From assembly GCA_947178505.1 (NCBI GenBank), contig CAMWYR010000004.1, forward strand, positions 27,771 to 91,770: a stretch of DNA of 64,000 bases, written 5' to 3'. The position numbers were made by a program, and so were the translations under genes. The notes under the pieces are model-generated. The model was given only the letters and a program-made list of their open reading frames with translations, had not been told where the DNA came from and searched no databases. Source of the DNA: an uncultured Muribaculaceae bacterium. Its GTDB lineage: Bacteria; Bacteroidota; Bacteroidia; Bacteroidales; Muribaculaceae. Below, one piece after another: positions 34,321 to 41,682 of this stretch; position 1 is the first letter of the stretch, and the number at the start of each line of letters is the position of its first letter.

Positions 34321-35011
34321 GACCGCATCCTTCGTGCGGAGTGTCGGAGTCTATGCCCGATATGTCCGCCCCCTGCATCGCTGCTGTCAGAACTTCCCTA
34401 AACTTCTCGTTGCTAACTACGCCTTGAAGTGCAACATCTCCCTGGAAGAGAAAGAAGGGGACGAATTCAAAGTCGGTGCGCACATCGACTTCTTCTGCAT
34501 CCTGCTTCACTTCCTCCTTATATTCCTCACTTGCAAGCACGAGTCTTATTGCAGTGGCGTCTAATCCGGACTCTTCACCGATTTTTACCAGTAATTCTCT
34601 GTCGGAAAGAAGGAGCCCTTCTTCAAAAGTTGCCTTAAAGAGCCTGAAGTTGAGTTTTGAGAGTTGTCCGGGCGTAAGATGCCCAGAAGCGAACTTCATA
34701 AGGCGATGGGCATCCATCGTGTTGCAGACCTTAACGTTAGCCATATCGTAGGTGAGACCGACTTCCGTAGCCATTCTCGTAATCTTCGCCATACGTCGTT
34801 CGGCATGTTCGCGGGTCATCTCGTGGCCATCCATAAAACGGCTCAGCATTGTCTGTACGGGCACGACCGGAGCCGTCGGGTTAAGCTGATACGCCTTATA
34901 TTCAAGCCGTACGGGCTGCGTCAGCTCAATGGAGTGAATTACTTCTTCGAGCTTTTTCTCTTCTATGTAGCAGTAGGGACATTGAAAATCCGACCAGATT
35001 TTAATAATCAT
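34301..35011 (-). CDS. DsbA-family (FrnE-like) oxidoreductase
   Basis: A 236-aa thioredoxin-fold protein with an inserted helical domain. CPYC (Cys11, Cys14) after WSDFQ is the redox site. There is no signal peptide, so, as in FrnE relatives, it probably works in the cytoplasm. The cis-Pro region PFFLFQGDVALQGVVS and the Cys-rich tail GCGPNGCSI are visible; the tail may offer a second Cys pair. It follows the thioredoxin-like lipoprotein by 42 bp on the same strand. Role: thiol-disulfide exchange, target unknown. Confidence 0.88.
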   Translation of the reverse strand: MIIKIWSDFQCPYCYIEEKKLEEVIHSIELTQPVRLEYKAYQLNPTAPVVPVQTMLSRFMDGHEMTREHAERRMAKITRMATEVGLTYDMANVKVCNTMDAHRLMKFASGHLTPGQLSKLNFRLFKATFEEGLLLSDRELLVKIGEESGLDATAIRLVLASEEYKEEVKQDAEEVDVRTDFEFVPFFLFQGDVALQGVVSNEKFREVLTAAMQGADISGIDSDTPHEGCGPNGCSI

Positions 35012-35053
35012 AATGATTCGTTTTAATTGTACTCTTAAAACGCTTAGGATGGG

Positions 35054-35563
35054 TTATAAGTTTGCTATGAGGTTGATCAGTTGCTCTGCAGAAGGCATAG
35101 GGTCATCGTCAAATGTGGAGGTGATTGTCAGGTCTTTGTCAATGACGTATACCCTGGGTATTCCTCCGGAGGCAAAGAGATTATAAATTTTGCGGTCGGG
35201 TTGCGGTGAGTAGGGTAGAGTGAGTCCTGTGCTGCTCCAGTAGTCATCGATTTGAGCGTCATCTTCTTCGCGGGCAATGCAGATGATACGTTCCAGGAGA
35301 CCTTTACCATCAAGATACTCGTACACTTTCTGAATCTCTGGCAGTTCTCTGCGGCAGTCACCACAATCTGTATTGAAGAAAACTATCATTCCACCGATCC
35401 CCTTAAAATTGCTCGTGCTGAACGTCCGGCCATCAGACATCTCAACTCTGAACTGCGGGCATTCATCTCCCGGCAACAAGGATGTGTATTCCGGTTCCTC
35501 GTCATTAATACAAGAACAAGTCAGCACGCCAATTACCAGTGAAATCCCAAATTTATTTTTCAT
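35054..35563 (-). CDS. thioredoxin-like (TlpA/redoxin) lipoprotein
   Basis: A 169-aa protein from ATG 35563 with a short signal and a lipobox-like LTCSC, so probably anchored in an envelope membrane. A TlpA-like domain follows: FRVEMSDGRTFSTSNFKG, then FFNTDCGDCRRELPEIQK with redox motif CGDC, and GIPRVYVID with the cis-Pro. It likely reduces or exchanges disulfides of exported proteins. A TAATTTTG box is at 35608-35601 on this strand, without a clear -33. The DsbA-like gene downstream suggests a shared redox function. Confidence 0.87.
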   Translation of the reverse strand: MKNKFGISLVIGVLTCSCINDEEPEYTSLLPGDECPQFRVEMSDGRTFSTSNFKGIGGMIVFFNTDCGDCRRELPEIQKVYEYLDGKGLLERIICIAREEDDAQIDDYWSSTGLTLPYSPQPDRKIYNLFASGGIPRVYVIDKDLTITSTFDDDPMPSAEQLINLIANL

Positions 35564-35652
35564 CTTGTACTGTATCATAAAAATTCCGTTGAGTAGATTG
35601 CAAAATTACATAAATTATTTGATAAGTGTACCACCGTCGGTTTTTCCTTGTA

Positions 35653-35700
35653 TTCAAAAAGTGAATGCGCCTCACCCTGAATGCTTTCAGGGTGAGACGC
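35653..35700 (-). terminator. terminator after the M56 gene
   Basis: The stem CTCACCCTGAA/TTCAGGGTGAG, extended by GCG/CGC across one bulge, spans 35667-35700. On the minus strand it is followed 7-14 nt later by CTTTTTG. Confidence 0.7.
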
Positions 35701-35729
35701 AAAAGAATCAATTTGGTATGAGTTTCTAT

Positions 35730-37346
35730 TTAATTCTTATCGGTAGATGAGTCTTTATCGACACCCGGCATAAAATTGACCGGAAGGGTGAATGTTGATG
35801 CCACCGGTTTGCCCTCTTTTTCCGATGGAATCCAGTTGCCGGAGGTCGCGAGCACTGCATTGACCGCCTCTGCATCACATACCTCTCCACCACTTCTCAT
35901 TACTTTCGGATCCTTGACATTGCCGTTAGCATCGATAGTGAACTGAACGATGACTCTTTTCTGTTCGTTTAAGTCGGCAGGACAGGTGATCTTAGAGCCA
36001 AGAAATTGCATGAGAGCCTGCATTCCTCCCCTATACTCAGCAAGTTTCTCAACTGCAAGCGGCGCATTCACCTCTGTTGATCCTCCTACGCCTGCTTGCA
36101 CACCGGCTTTCTTGGTAGTGATCATGATTTTCCCTTGCGGATAAGCAGGATCATTCTTAATCACTGACATGCTTCCGATTTCATCGGAGGGTACAGATTG
36201 CAGATCACCGGTGAAAAGTTTGCCGTCGATGAAAATTGCCGGGAAGCTTTCATTGGACTGTGCTTTCTCTACGGGAGCGGATGTTTCAGCACTCGCAATA
36301 GATGGTTCGGTAGTTTCGGTTGCCGCGTCAACCCGGCTGTTAGTGTCTGATTCAGCAGGAGCGGCAGCCGACAATGCATTCGGCATTTGCACGGATGCCT
36401 GAGATTGATTAACTTTGCTTCCTGTAACGGCCGGAGCCGCAGAAGCGGGGAGCAGGGTAGTGTGGCTCAGCATGTCAGTTACTCTTGCTACTGAAGGCTG
36501 GGTGAGCGCAACAAGTGCTACTGCGGCGAAAGCCGGGAGTGCCAGAGTCGCGAAGCGTCGCGACGGAGCAGTTTTTTTCATCATCATCATGGTTAATCGT
36601 TTTTTAAGTTGACTATGATTCAGACTGTCGGCCAGGACGGGCAATCTCGCGCCGACAGTCATTTTTATTAGCATCATCTGATATCTTGCAGGGTTTTCTC
36701 CGGCTATAATCCTGTCTACTTCAAATTCATGATTCTCCTTCATAAGGCGCATCATCAGCCAGGCAGAGGGTGAAAACCATTGAAGAATAAGAGTGACCTG
36801 AGCAATAATTAGGTCTGCCCAGTGATTGAGTGCTATGTGAGCGCGTTCATGAGCAAATATAAGCGAAAGATTCTCATTCAGATCCTCCGGCCGAAGAATG
36901 ATGAATCTGCCCCAGCTGAAAGGTCCCGGAGCAACGGGAGTTACCACTTCAGTGATTCCACCGATGATTCTTTTATCCCCGCCCTTAATCATTCTTCGTA
37001 GGCGGAAAATGTCTATGGCGGAGAGAAGCGTGCTTATTCCGACTCCGGCGATATATATCCAGATAGCCGTCCTTATCCAGAAGGAATCTCCGCTCGTAGG
37101 CCCGGATTCTGTCATTACGGCCTGCAGTTCCGATATCTCCACTCCGTTAGCAATCATTACTGTATTGCCTGTGCTGAAGTCAATTATGGGTATGACCGGA
37201 ACTAACCAAGCCACAAGATATATACCTATCAGCACAAATCTGTTGAACCTGAAAAACGTTGTGTTGGCCAGAAATAATTTATACGCCAGATACAGTAGCG
37301 TCATCACCAACGCAACCTGAAGCATATAGTTCAAAACAGCACCCAT
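35730..37346 (-). CDS. M56 (BlaR1-like) membrane protease fused to a TonB C-terminal domain
   Basis: A 538-aa sensor protease. Four membrane helices in about 1-280 surround the zinc motif HERAH (166-170) with a downstream Glu in ENHEFEVDR. The periplasmic part starts with an Ala/Ser-rich linker, then a plug-like segment (PAIFIDGKLFTGDLQSVP), and ends in a TonB-type domain (VIVQFTIDANGNVKDPKVMRSGGE near 463-486). Upon stress it would cleave the neighbouring BlaI repressor. The gene follows blaI by 24 bp. The inducing signal is unknown; the TonB part suggests sensing at the outer membrane. No beta-lactamase is near. Confidence 0.9.
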   Translation of the reverse strand: MGAVLNYMLQVALVMTLLYLAYKLFLANTTFFRFNRFVLIGIYLVAWLVPVIPIIDFSTGNTVMIANGVEISELQAVMTESGPTSGDSFWIRTAIWIYIAGVGISTLLSAIDIFRLRRMIKGGDKRIIGGITEVVTPVAPGPFSWGRFIILRPEDLNENLSLIFAHERAHIALNHWADLIIAQVTLILQWFSPSAWLMMRLMKENHEFEVDRIIAGENPARYQMMLIKMTVGARLPVLADSLNHSQLKKRLTMMMMKKTAPSRRFATLALPAFAAVALVALTQPSVARVTDMLSHTTLLPASAAPAVTGSKVNQSQASVQMPNALSAAAPAESDTNSRVDAATETTEPSIASAETSAPVEKAQSNESFPAIFIDGKLFTGDLQSVPSDEIGSMSVIKNDPAYPQGKIMITTKKAGVQAGVGGSTEVNAPLAVEKLAEYRGGMQALMQFLGSKITCPADLNEQKRVIVQFTIDANGNVKDPKVMRSGGEVCDAEAVNAVLATSGNWIPSEKEGKPVASTFTLPVNFMPGVDKDSSTDKN

Positions 37347-37370
37347 AGCCTACTCCTTTCTCTTTATTAT

Positions 37371-37742
37371 TTATTTCTGCGATTCTATCATGTCGATCAG
37401 CTCGCGCAATTCATCTGTGGAAATCTTCTCCTCCTTTACGAGCGATGACACGAACCGAAGGTATGATTTGCCAAAAAATCTATCCACCAGGCCACCGACA
37501 GATTTTTCACGCCATGCAGCCCCATCGACCAAAGGATAGTATCTGAACGAATTTCCGATTGCCTCATGGCCGAGCCACCCCTTGCTTTCCAATCCCCTCA
37601 CGAAGGTGGAGACGGTGTTGAAGTGAGGTTTGGGCTCATCCATTTTTTCGATGACTTCCCTTACGAACATAGGGCCGTGCTGCCAGAAGCAGACCATTAT
37701 GGCTTCCTCTTTCGGTGACAGTTTCTTTATATCTTGTTCCAT
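37371..37742 (-). CDS. BlaI/MecI-family transcriptional repressor
   Basis: A 123-aa winged-helix repressor. The DNA-binding half is LSPKEEAIMVCFWQHGPMF then VREVIEKMDEPKPHFNTVSTFVRGLESKGWL, the typical MecI fold; the C-terminal helices (VGGLVDRFF, TDELRELIDMIE) dimerise. It is expected to be cleaved by the M56 partner. Two 16-bp dyads cover its own promoter, indicating autoregulation of this operon. The start is ATG 37742, about 12 nt after the predicted transcription start. Confidence 0.93.
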   Translation of the reverse strand: MEQDIKKLSPKEEAIMVCFWQHGPMFVREVIEKMDEPKPHFNTVSTFVRGLESKGWLGHEAIGNSFRYYPLVDGAAWREKSVGGLVDRFFGKSYLRFVSSLVKEEKISTDELRELIDMIESQK

Positions 37743-37758
37743 AATTCTAACTTTACGA

Positions 37759-37789
37759 CAAAAGTATAACTAAAAAATTAGTTTAGCAA
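37759..37789 (-). promoter_or_regulatory. promoter of the blaI-M56 operon
   Basis: On the minus strand TTG at 37789-37787 (-33) and TACTTTTG at 37766-37759 (-7) are 20 nt apart. Both flank or overlap the operators described next. Confidence 0.8.
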
Positions 37790-37803
37790 CTAAATTAATA
37801 GTT
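37768..37803 (-). promoter_or_regulatory. twin 16-bp operator dyads for BlaI
   Basis: Dyad 1 is AACTAAAAAATTAGTT (37768-37783), arms AACTAA/TTAGTT. Dyad 2 is AACTAAATTAATAGTT (37788-37803), arms AACTA/TAGTT. Their centres are 20 bp apart, so both sit on one face of the helix. Dyad 1 fills the spacer between -7 and -33; dyad 2 covers the -33 box. Both placements would block RNA polymerase. Confidence 0.75.
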
Positions 37804-37944
37804 ATTAACATATTTTAATAGTTTAAGTAAAGGCGCACCCACCCGTAGGTGCTATGAATTGCCCATTACTCCGAAATCCTCCGAATTCTGCACTATGCAT
37901 TGAGATTTAGTCACTTTTTGTGTGGACATTCCGTGTACTTTTAT

Positions 37945-37952
37945 TAAATTTG
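37945..37952 (+). promoter_or_regulatory. -7 box before the pore-forming-like lipoprotein
   Basis: TAAATTTG matches the consensus. The nearest TTTTTG ends 24 nt upstream (37915-37920); at the normal distance only GTGG is found. The surrounding 17 nt are identical to those at 10304-10320. Confidence 0.5.
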
Positions 37953-38032
37953 TAGAATGGATGTAAAACTTCTGTTAAGCATAAGCGTTCAAATTACTGA
38001 CGTGCATTTCAGCAATCCCTAATCACATCTGA

Positions 38033-39808
38033 ATGAGAATGAACAGCAATAGATATTTGCACAGAGCCGGAACGGCTCTGTGCGCCGGAATAATGATGTT
38101 GACAACAGCCTCATGCGATAAGGACACCGCTGTCAATGAAGAATTCGAGATTGTCAATCCCGGCGAGTCTTCCACTCAGTTTCCGGTTGAGGAAGTGACA
38201 GCCCCTACGGCTATTTTAGGTAATCTGGGCGAAGCCGAATCACTTCTGCATGGAGCCTTCACTAACATTGTGGACCCGGCATCTGCGAGGGTGATCATCG
38301 TCGATAATGAATCATTGAAGGCACAGGAGCAGACATTGGTCGAAGCCTACGCACGCGGCACTCTTATTGTCGTCTTTAATCCCGATAGTATGGAAGTGTC
38401 GCAATGGAGCGACAAAAACAATGTCTTCTATGCCGGTCCGGAAGAAGACGAAGATTGCGCATTCTATGCGTTCAACAACCGCGGCTCTTCTTATATGCAG
38501 CGCACCCGACTTGTGATCGATGAGGATGACGTGCCTCTTTTCCATCTCTGCAGTTGGGTCAACAGTGTTGCCGATTTGAGTTTGAGAGGAGTCGATCTTC
38601 GAAGCAAGGATATCAGAAAGCGTTTCGCCCCGCAGAAAGTGTCGCATACGTTCGAGATCAAGCTTGACGAAAAGCAGATCCTTGACGGGCATTGGGCAAG
38701 TGCCGGACAGTTGGCGCTGACGACAATGGCGAATGTCACTTATAATATTTATCCGCTGCATGTGTTCGACGGCGATGCTCCCGGCGATTATTATGCTGTG
38801 GAGGCTGAACTCGTGTTGCATAACGCTCCCCTCAATAATGGCCTCTGGACCCGTCGTCGCGGAGATGAACTCGCCCATATTTGCGGACTCTATCTCAACA
38901 GTTTCGACGTCTCTGCAAGACTGCTGCGCAAATCGGGCGGCGTTATTTCTGAAAGCGGATCTTATTCCTTCGCTCCCGGAACGGGAGTTCATCCTCTTTC
39001 GGCCGATGATGCCACATCTTACAATCCCGGATTTGAATGGAATCTTGGCGCGACTGTATCTGGTGGAATTCCGGATTCCAAGAATAATCACCTCCTGACC
39101 ACTTTCAACAACTGGACCTGGAATAACTCAGGCTCCGAGGAGCTTCCCGGCTTAGCGATCAGTAATAATCAGGATAATGCCGTTGTGCAATACTCCCTCT
39201 CCGTCAACGGAATGCCGACAGAAAGCGATGACATAACCGTAACGGCCGTTCCCGATCTCACCACCGGCGACATCACGTTCAGATATTCATGGATATGGAG
39301 AATAGCCGATGTCAATGAATCTTCTGACGATCGCTTCTATATGCTTGTCGATCTTGATCCGATATACAGGGCTTATCAGTGGATCAATGCCGGACAGATG
39401 AATATCGGTGAGTTCGGAAAGGACGTTTCTTTGGGTCAGTCATCGTTCAGATTCCCGCTTACGCCTCCCAACCGAGTGGCAACCGGTAGCGCGGTGCTCC
39501 GAAATTCCGCTGATGCTTCATATTATATCCGCGATATCAGGTTGTGGCGTGATAAGGATATGACTGAAACTCCCGATATTATTGTTCCGCAGACAATCTG
39601 CACTCCCGGTGCGCATGGCGGATCCGGTATCAGCGCTACGATGCTGATTCTTCCTGCCGGAAATTATACAGTGTCAGGCGTGAGATATTCTGTAGAGAAT
39701 GATCAGCCGGTTGACGAACACGTGATAGTAAATCGCACTCCGATCACTGTAACTGTCGGCGGTAATGCGCAGATCGATTTCGGTTCGGACATCTTTACAG
39801 TGCTTTAA
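38033..39808 (+). CDS. lipoprotein resembling leukocidin/V. cholerae cytolysin-type pore-forming proteins
   Basis: A 591-aa lipoprotein with Cys28 after LTTAS. Residues about 55-195 form an alpha/beta region (ARVIIVDNESLKAQEQTLVE, LIVVFNP, VFYAGPEEDED). Residues about 200-450 are beta-rich and follow the order I recall from the cytolysin family: HTFEIKLDE, VTYNIYPLHVF, YYAVEAELVL, a stem-like SYNPGFEWNLGATVSGG with NNWTWNNS, NAVVQYSLSVNG, then FRYSWIWRIADV. A beta domain of about 140 aa closes it. A lipid anchor is unusual for a released toxin. The family call is by eye and tentative; it could be another surface beta protein. The TPR-AraC gene follows on the same strand. Confidence 0.5.
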   Translation: MRMNSNRYLHRAGTALCAGIMMLTTASCDKDTAVNEEFEIVNPGESSTQFPVEEVTAPTAILGNLGEAESLLHGAFTNIVDPASARVIIVDNESLKAQEQTLVEAYARGTLIVVFNPDSMEVSQWSDKNNVFYAGPEEDEDCAFYAFNNRGSSYMQRTRLVIDEDDVPLFHLCSWVNSVADLSLRGVDLRSKDIRKRFAPQKVSHTFEIKLDEKQILDGHWASAGQLALTTMANVTYNIYPLHVFDGDAPGDYYAVEAELVLHNAPLNNGLWTRRRGDELAHICGLYLNSFDVSARLLRKSGGVISESGSYSFAPGTGVHPLSADDATSYNPGFEWNLGATVSGGIPDSKNNHLLTTFNNWTWNNSGSEELPGLAISNNQDNAVVQYSLSVNGMPTESDDITVTAVPDLTTGDITFRYSWIWRIADVNESSDDRFYMLVDLDPIYRAYQWINAGQMNIGEFGKDVSLGQSSFRFPLTPPNRVATGSAVLRNSADASYYIRDIRLWRDKDMTETPDIIVPQTICTPGAHGGSGISATMLILPAGNYTVSGVRYSVENDQPVDEHVIVNRTPITVTVGGNAQIDFGSDIFTVL

Positions 39809-39929
39809 ATTGCACTTTGTCGATAAATATTATCCAGGTAGAATCGATAGTAAATAATACTTTGCCTCCTCAGGGAGACATAAAGAGAAAACTGTCATGC
39901 GACATAATTGTAGACTTAATCTCAGGAAT

Positions 39930-41504
39930 ATGGTCCGCATTATGTCGGCGACAGTTTTCTTTTTATTCACATTCCTCATCTTTTTCTCCTGCCGACATGG
40001 TTCGGCTAAGAAGAGGGGGGAGGATGGCGTATCTTTAAGGCAGGTGCTCTATGTCCAATCGCTTTATAACCATCACCCGGGTGAAGAAATATTACCCGAA
40101 CTGGAGGCCGTGACGGATAGCATGAGAAGAGAGGGACGCAATCCATATTATTTCGCGGCCCTCAATATCCTTATCGACCGCCTTTTCTCCGTAGGCCGCT
40201 ATGTGGAGGCCGACTCACTTGCCGTCAGGATGATGTACGAAGCCTTTGAGGATAACGATTCGCTCGCAATGGCGATGGCAAAACGTGTCAGGGCTCAGAT
40301 GTTTTTCAAACTTTCTCAGCCCGAACGGGCGCTTCGGGAACTTGAACCGGCAGTAGGATTCATTTCCAGTCCGATCCACCATAACGTTTCGGAATTCGGA
40401 ACTGCGACAAGTATCCGCGAATGGTTGTGGATCATAGCCCGCGAAATGGGTGATACGATGCGGATGAATCAGGCGGGCATGGCATACGCCCGGATGGTAA
40501 GACAAAACTGCAGGGAAAATAATTGGATGGATTCGACGGGGCATTATCCGGCTACTGCCCTTGCATTCCTTGCGGAGAGGGCATTCTCCCGCGGTGATAT
40601 CCGGAGCGCAAAGCTTTATCTTGACAGTGCGGGGCATGAAATAAGACCTTCCATTCCTTCACGTGCTTATGAACATCTTTACTCCGTGAGAAGCATGGTA
40701 CGGGCTTCAGGGAGAGACTGGAATGGAGCCCTCGCCGATGCTGACACTCTTATATGTGCCCATAAGGATTTCCCCTGGTTCTATGTCAAGGATCTGCTCC
40801 TGAAAGCCGGAATTCTAAATATGGCCGGACGCCATGAGGAGAGTGCCGAGGTATATTCAGAATACGTCGCTTTTCGTGACTCCTTGTCGCGGAAGATTAC
40901 TGACAGACGCCTGCAGGATCTGACACTTCTCTATCGCACGGAAATTGACAGGGAACAGAAACGGGCCGAACGATTCCGACTTTATGCTCTGGCCACCGTT
41001 ATTATGCTACTTGTAGTGCTTCTCGCCCTTTCTCTGTTGAGAGCGGAAAGAGTGAGGAAACGCAACCGCATATTAGTGGAACGCCTCAAGGAGTTCGATC
41101 ACGCTGCTATGTCTGTAGTCCGCAAGGATGAGAAGCAAGTGAGTGGGGAAATCTCTTTGATTGATAAGCTCGACAGGTATATGGATCATGAGAAACCTTA
41201 TACTGATCCCGCACTCAGTCGCAAGGAACTTGCAGAGTTCTGCGGTATTTCTCAGGATAATCTCGGCCAGCTCATCAAGTCGGAGAAGGGGATGTCGGTT
41301 AGAAACTATATCAATTCCTACAGGCTCGAGGAAGCGCGTCATGTGTTGGGCTCTGAGTCAGAGGAAAGTATAGGAGATCTTGCCGTGAGGCTTGGTTTCG
41401 GCACTTCCCGCACGCTCCAGAGAGCTTTCAAGGAGCGTTATGATATGTCGCCTACGCAATATCGAACCGCAACTCAGGAACTAAAAGGGTCTGGTAATCA
41501 ATAA
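39930..41504 (+). CDS. membrane-spanning TPR regulator with AraC-type DNA-binding domain
   Basis: A one-component regulator of about 524 aa. ATG 39930 (or 39942) gives an export signal (MSATVFFLFTFLIFFSC); ATG 39897 would add 11 residues. A periplasmic helical region of TPR-like repeats covers about 45-345 of the longest frame (AMAMAKRVRAQMFFKLSQPERALREL, split over two helices). One membrane helix (LATVIMLLVVLLALSLL, 365-381) leads to an AraC/XylS helix-turn-helix pair at 420-526, the last being RLGFGTSRTLQRAFKERY. Such proteins pass an envelope signal straight to DNA. Likely targets are the flanking lipoprotein genes (inference from a direct repeat downstream). Confidence 0.85.
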   Translation: MVRIMSATVFFLFTFLIFFSCRHGSAKKRGEDGVSLRQVLYVQSLYNHHPGEEILPELEAVTDSMRREGRNPYYFAALNILIDRLFSVGRYVEADSLAVRMMYEAFEDNDSLAMAMAKRVRAQMFFKLSQPERALRELEPAVGFISSPIHHNVSEFGTATSIREWLWIIAREMGDTMRMNQAGMAYARMVRQNCRENNWMDSTGHYPATALAFLAERAFSRGDIRSAKLYLDSAGHEIRPSIPSRAYEHLYSVRSMVRASGRDWNGALADADTLICAHKDFPWFYVKDLLLKAGILNMAGRHEESAEVYSEYVAFRDSLSRKITDRRLQDLTLLYRTEIDREQKRAERFRLYALATVIMLLVVLLALSLLRAERVRKRNRILVERLKEFDHAAMSVVRKDEKQVSGEISLIDKLDRYMDHEKPYTDPALSRKELAEFCGISQDNLGQLIKSEKGMSVRNYINSYRLEEARHVLGSESEESIGDLAVRLGFGTSRTLQRAFKERYDMSPTQYRTATQELKGSGNQ

Positions 41505-41512
41505 TTTGAAAA

Positions 41513-41544
41513 TTGTCGCATCGTAAGGATGTTTTTGTCGCATC
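41513..41544 (+). promoter_or_regulatory. direct repeat TTGTCGCATC, candidate AraC-type operator
   Basis: Identical 10-mers at 41513-41522 and 41535-41544 are 22 bp apart, two helical turns, the spacing used by AraC-family activators. The core TGTCGCAT also occurs inverted at 39897-39904, at the start of the regulator gene. The second copy lies about 40-50 bp before the predicted transcription start of the GLUG pair. Confidence 0.6.
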
Positions 41545-41573
41545 CTATTTTTATATTTTAATTACAGAAATGT

Positions 41574-41581
41574 TATTTTTG
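41574..41581 (+). promoter_or_regulatory. -7 box of the GLUG lipoprotein operon
   Basis: TATTTTTG matches TAnnTTTG. No TTG occurs at the -33 position, which fits a promoter that needs an activator bound just upstream. Confidence 0.55.
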
Positions 41582-41682
41582 CGTGCCTGATTGAGACCAT
41601 TTTGATGGTTTCAACACTTCAGCGTGATTGGTTTCCGTCTTGGAATCCTGTTTTTGGAACTAACTGACATAACATTTCTTAA

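Noticed and set aside
38312..39091. 259-codon frame opposite the pore-forming-like lipoprotein gene
   Set aside because: No signal, domain or promoter; the sense frame has a lipobox and continuous beta pattern.
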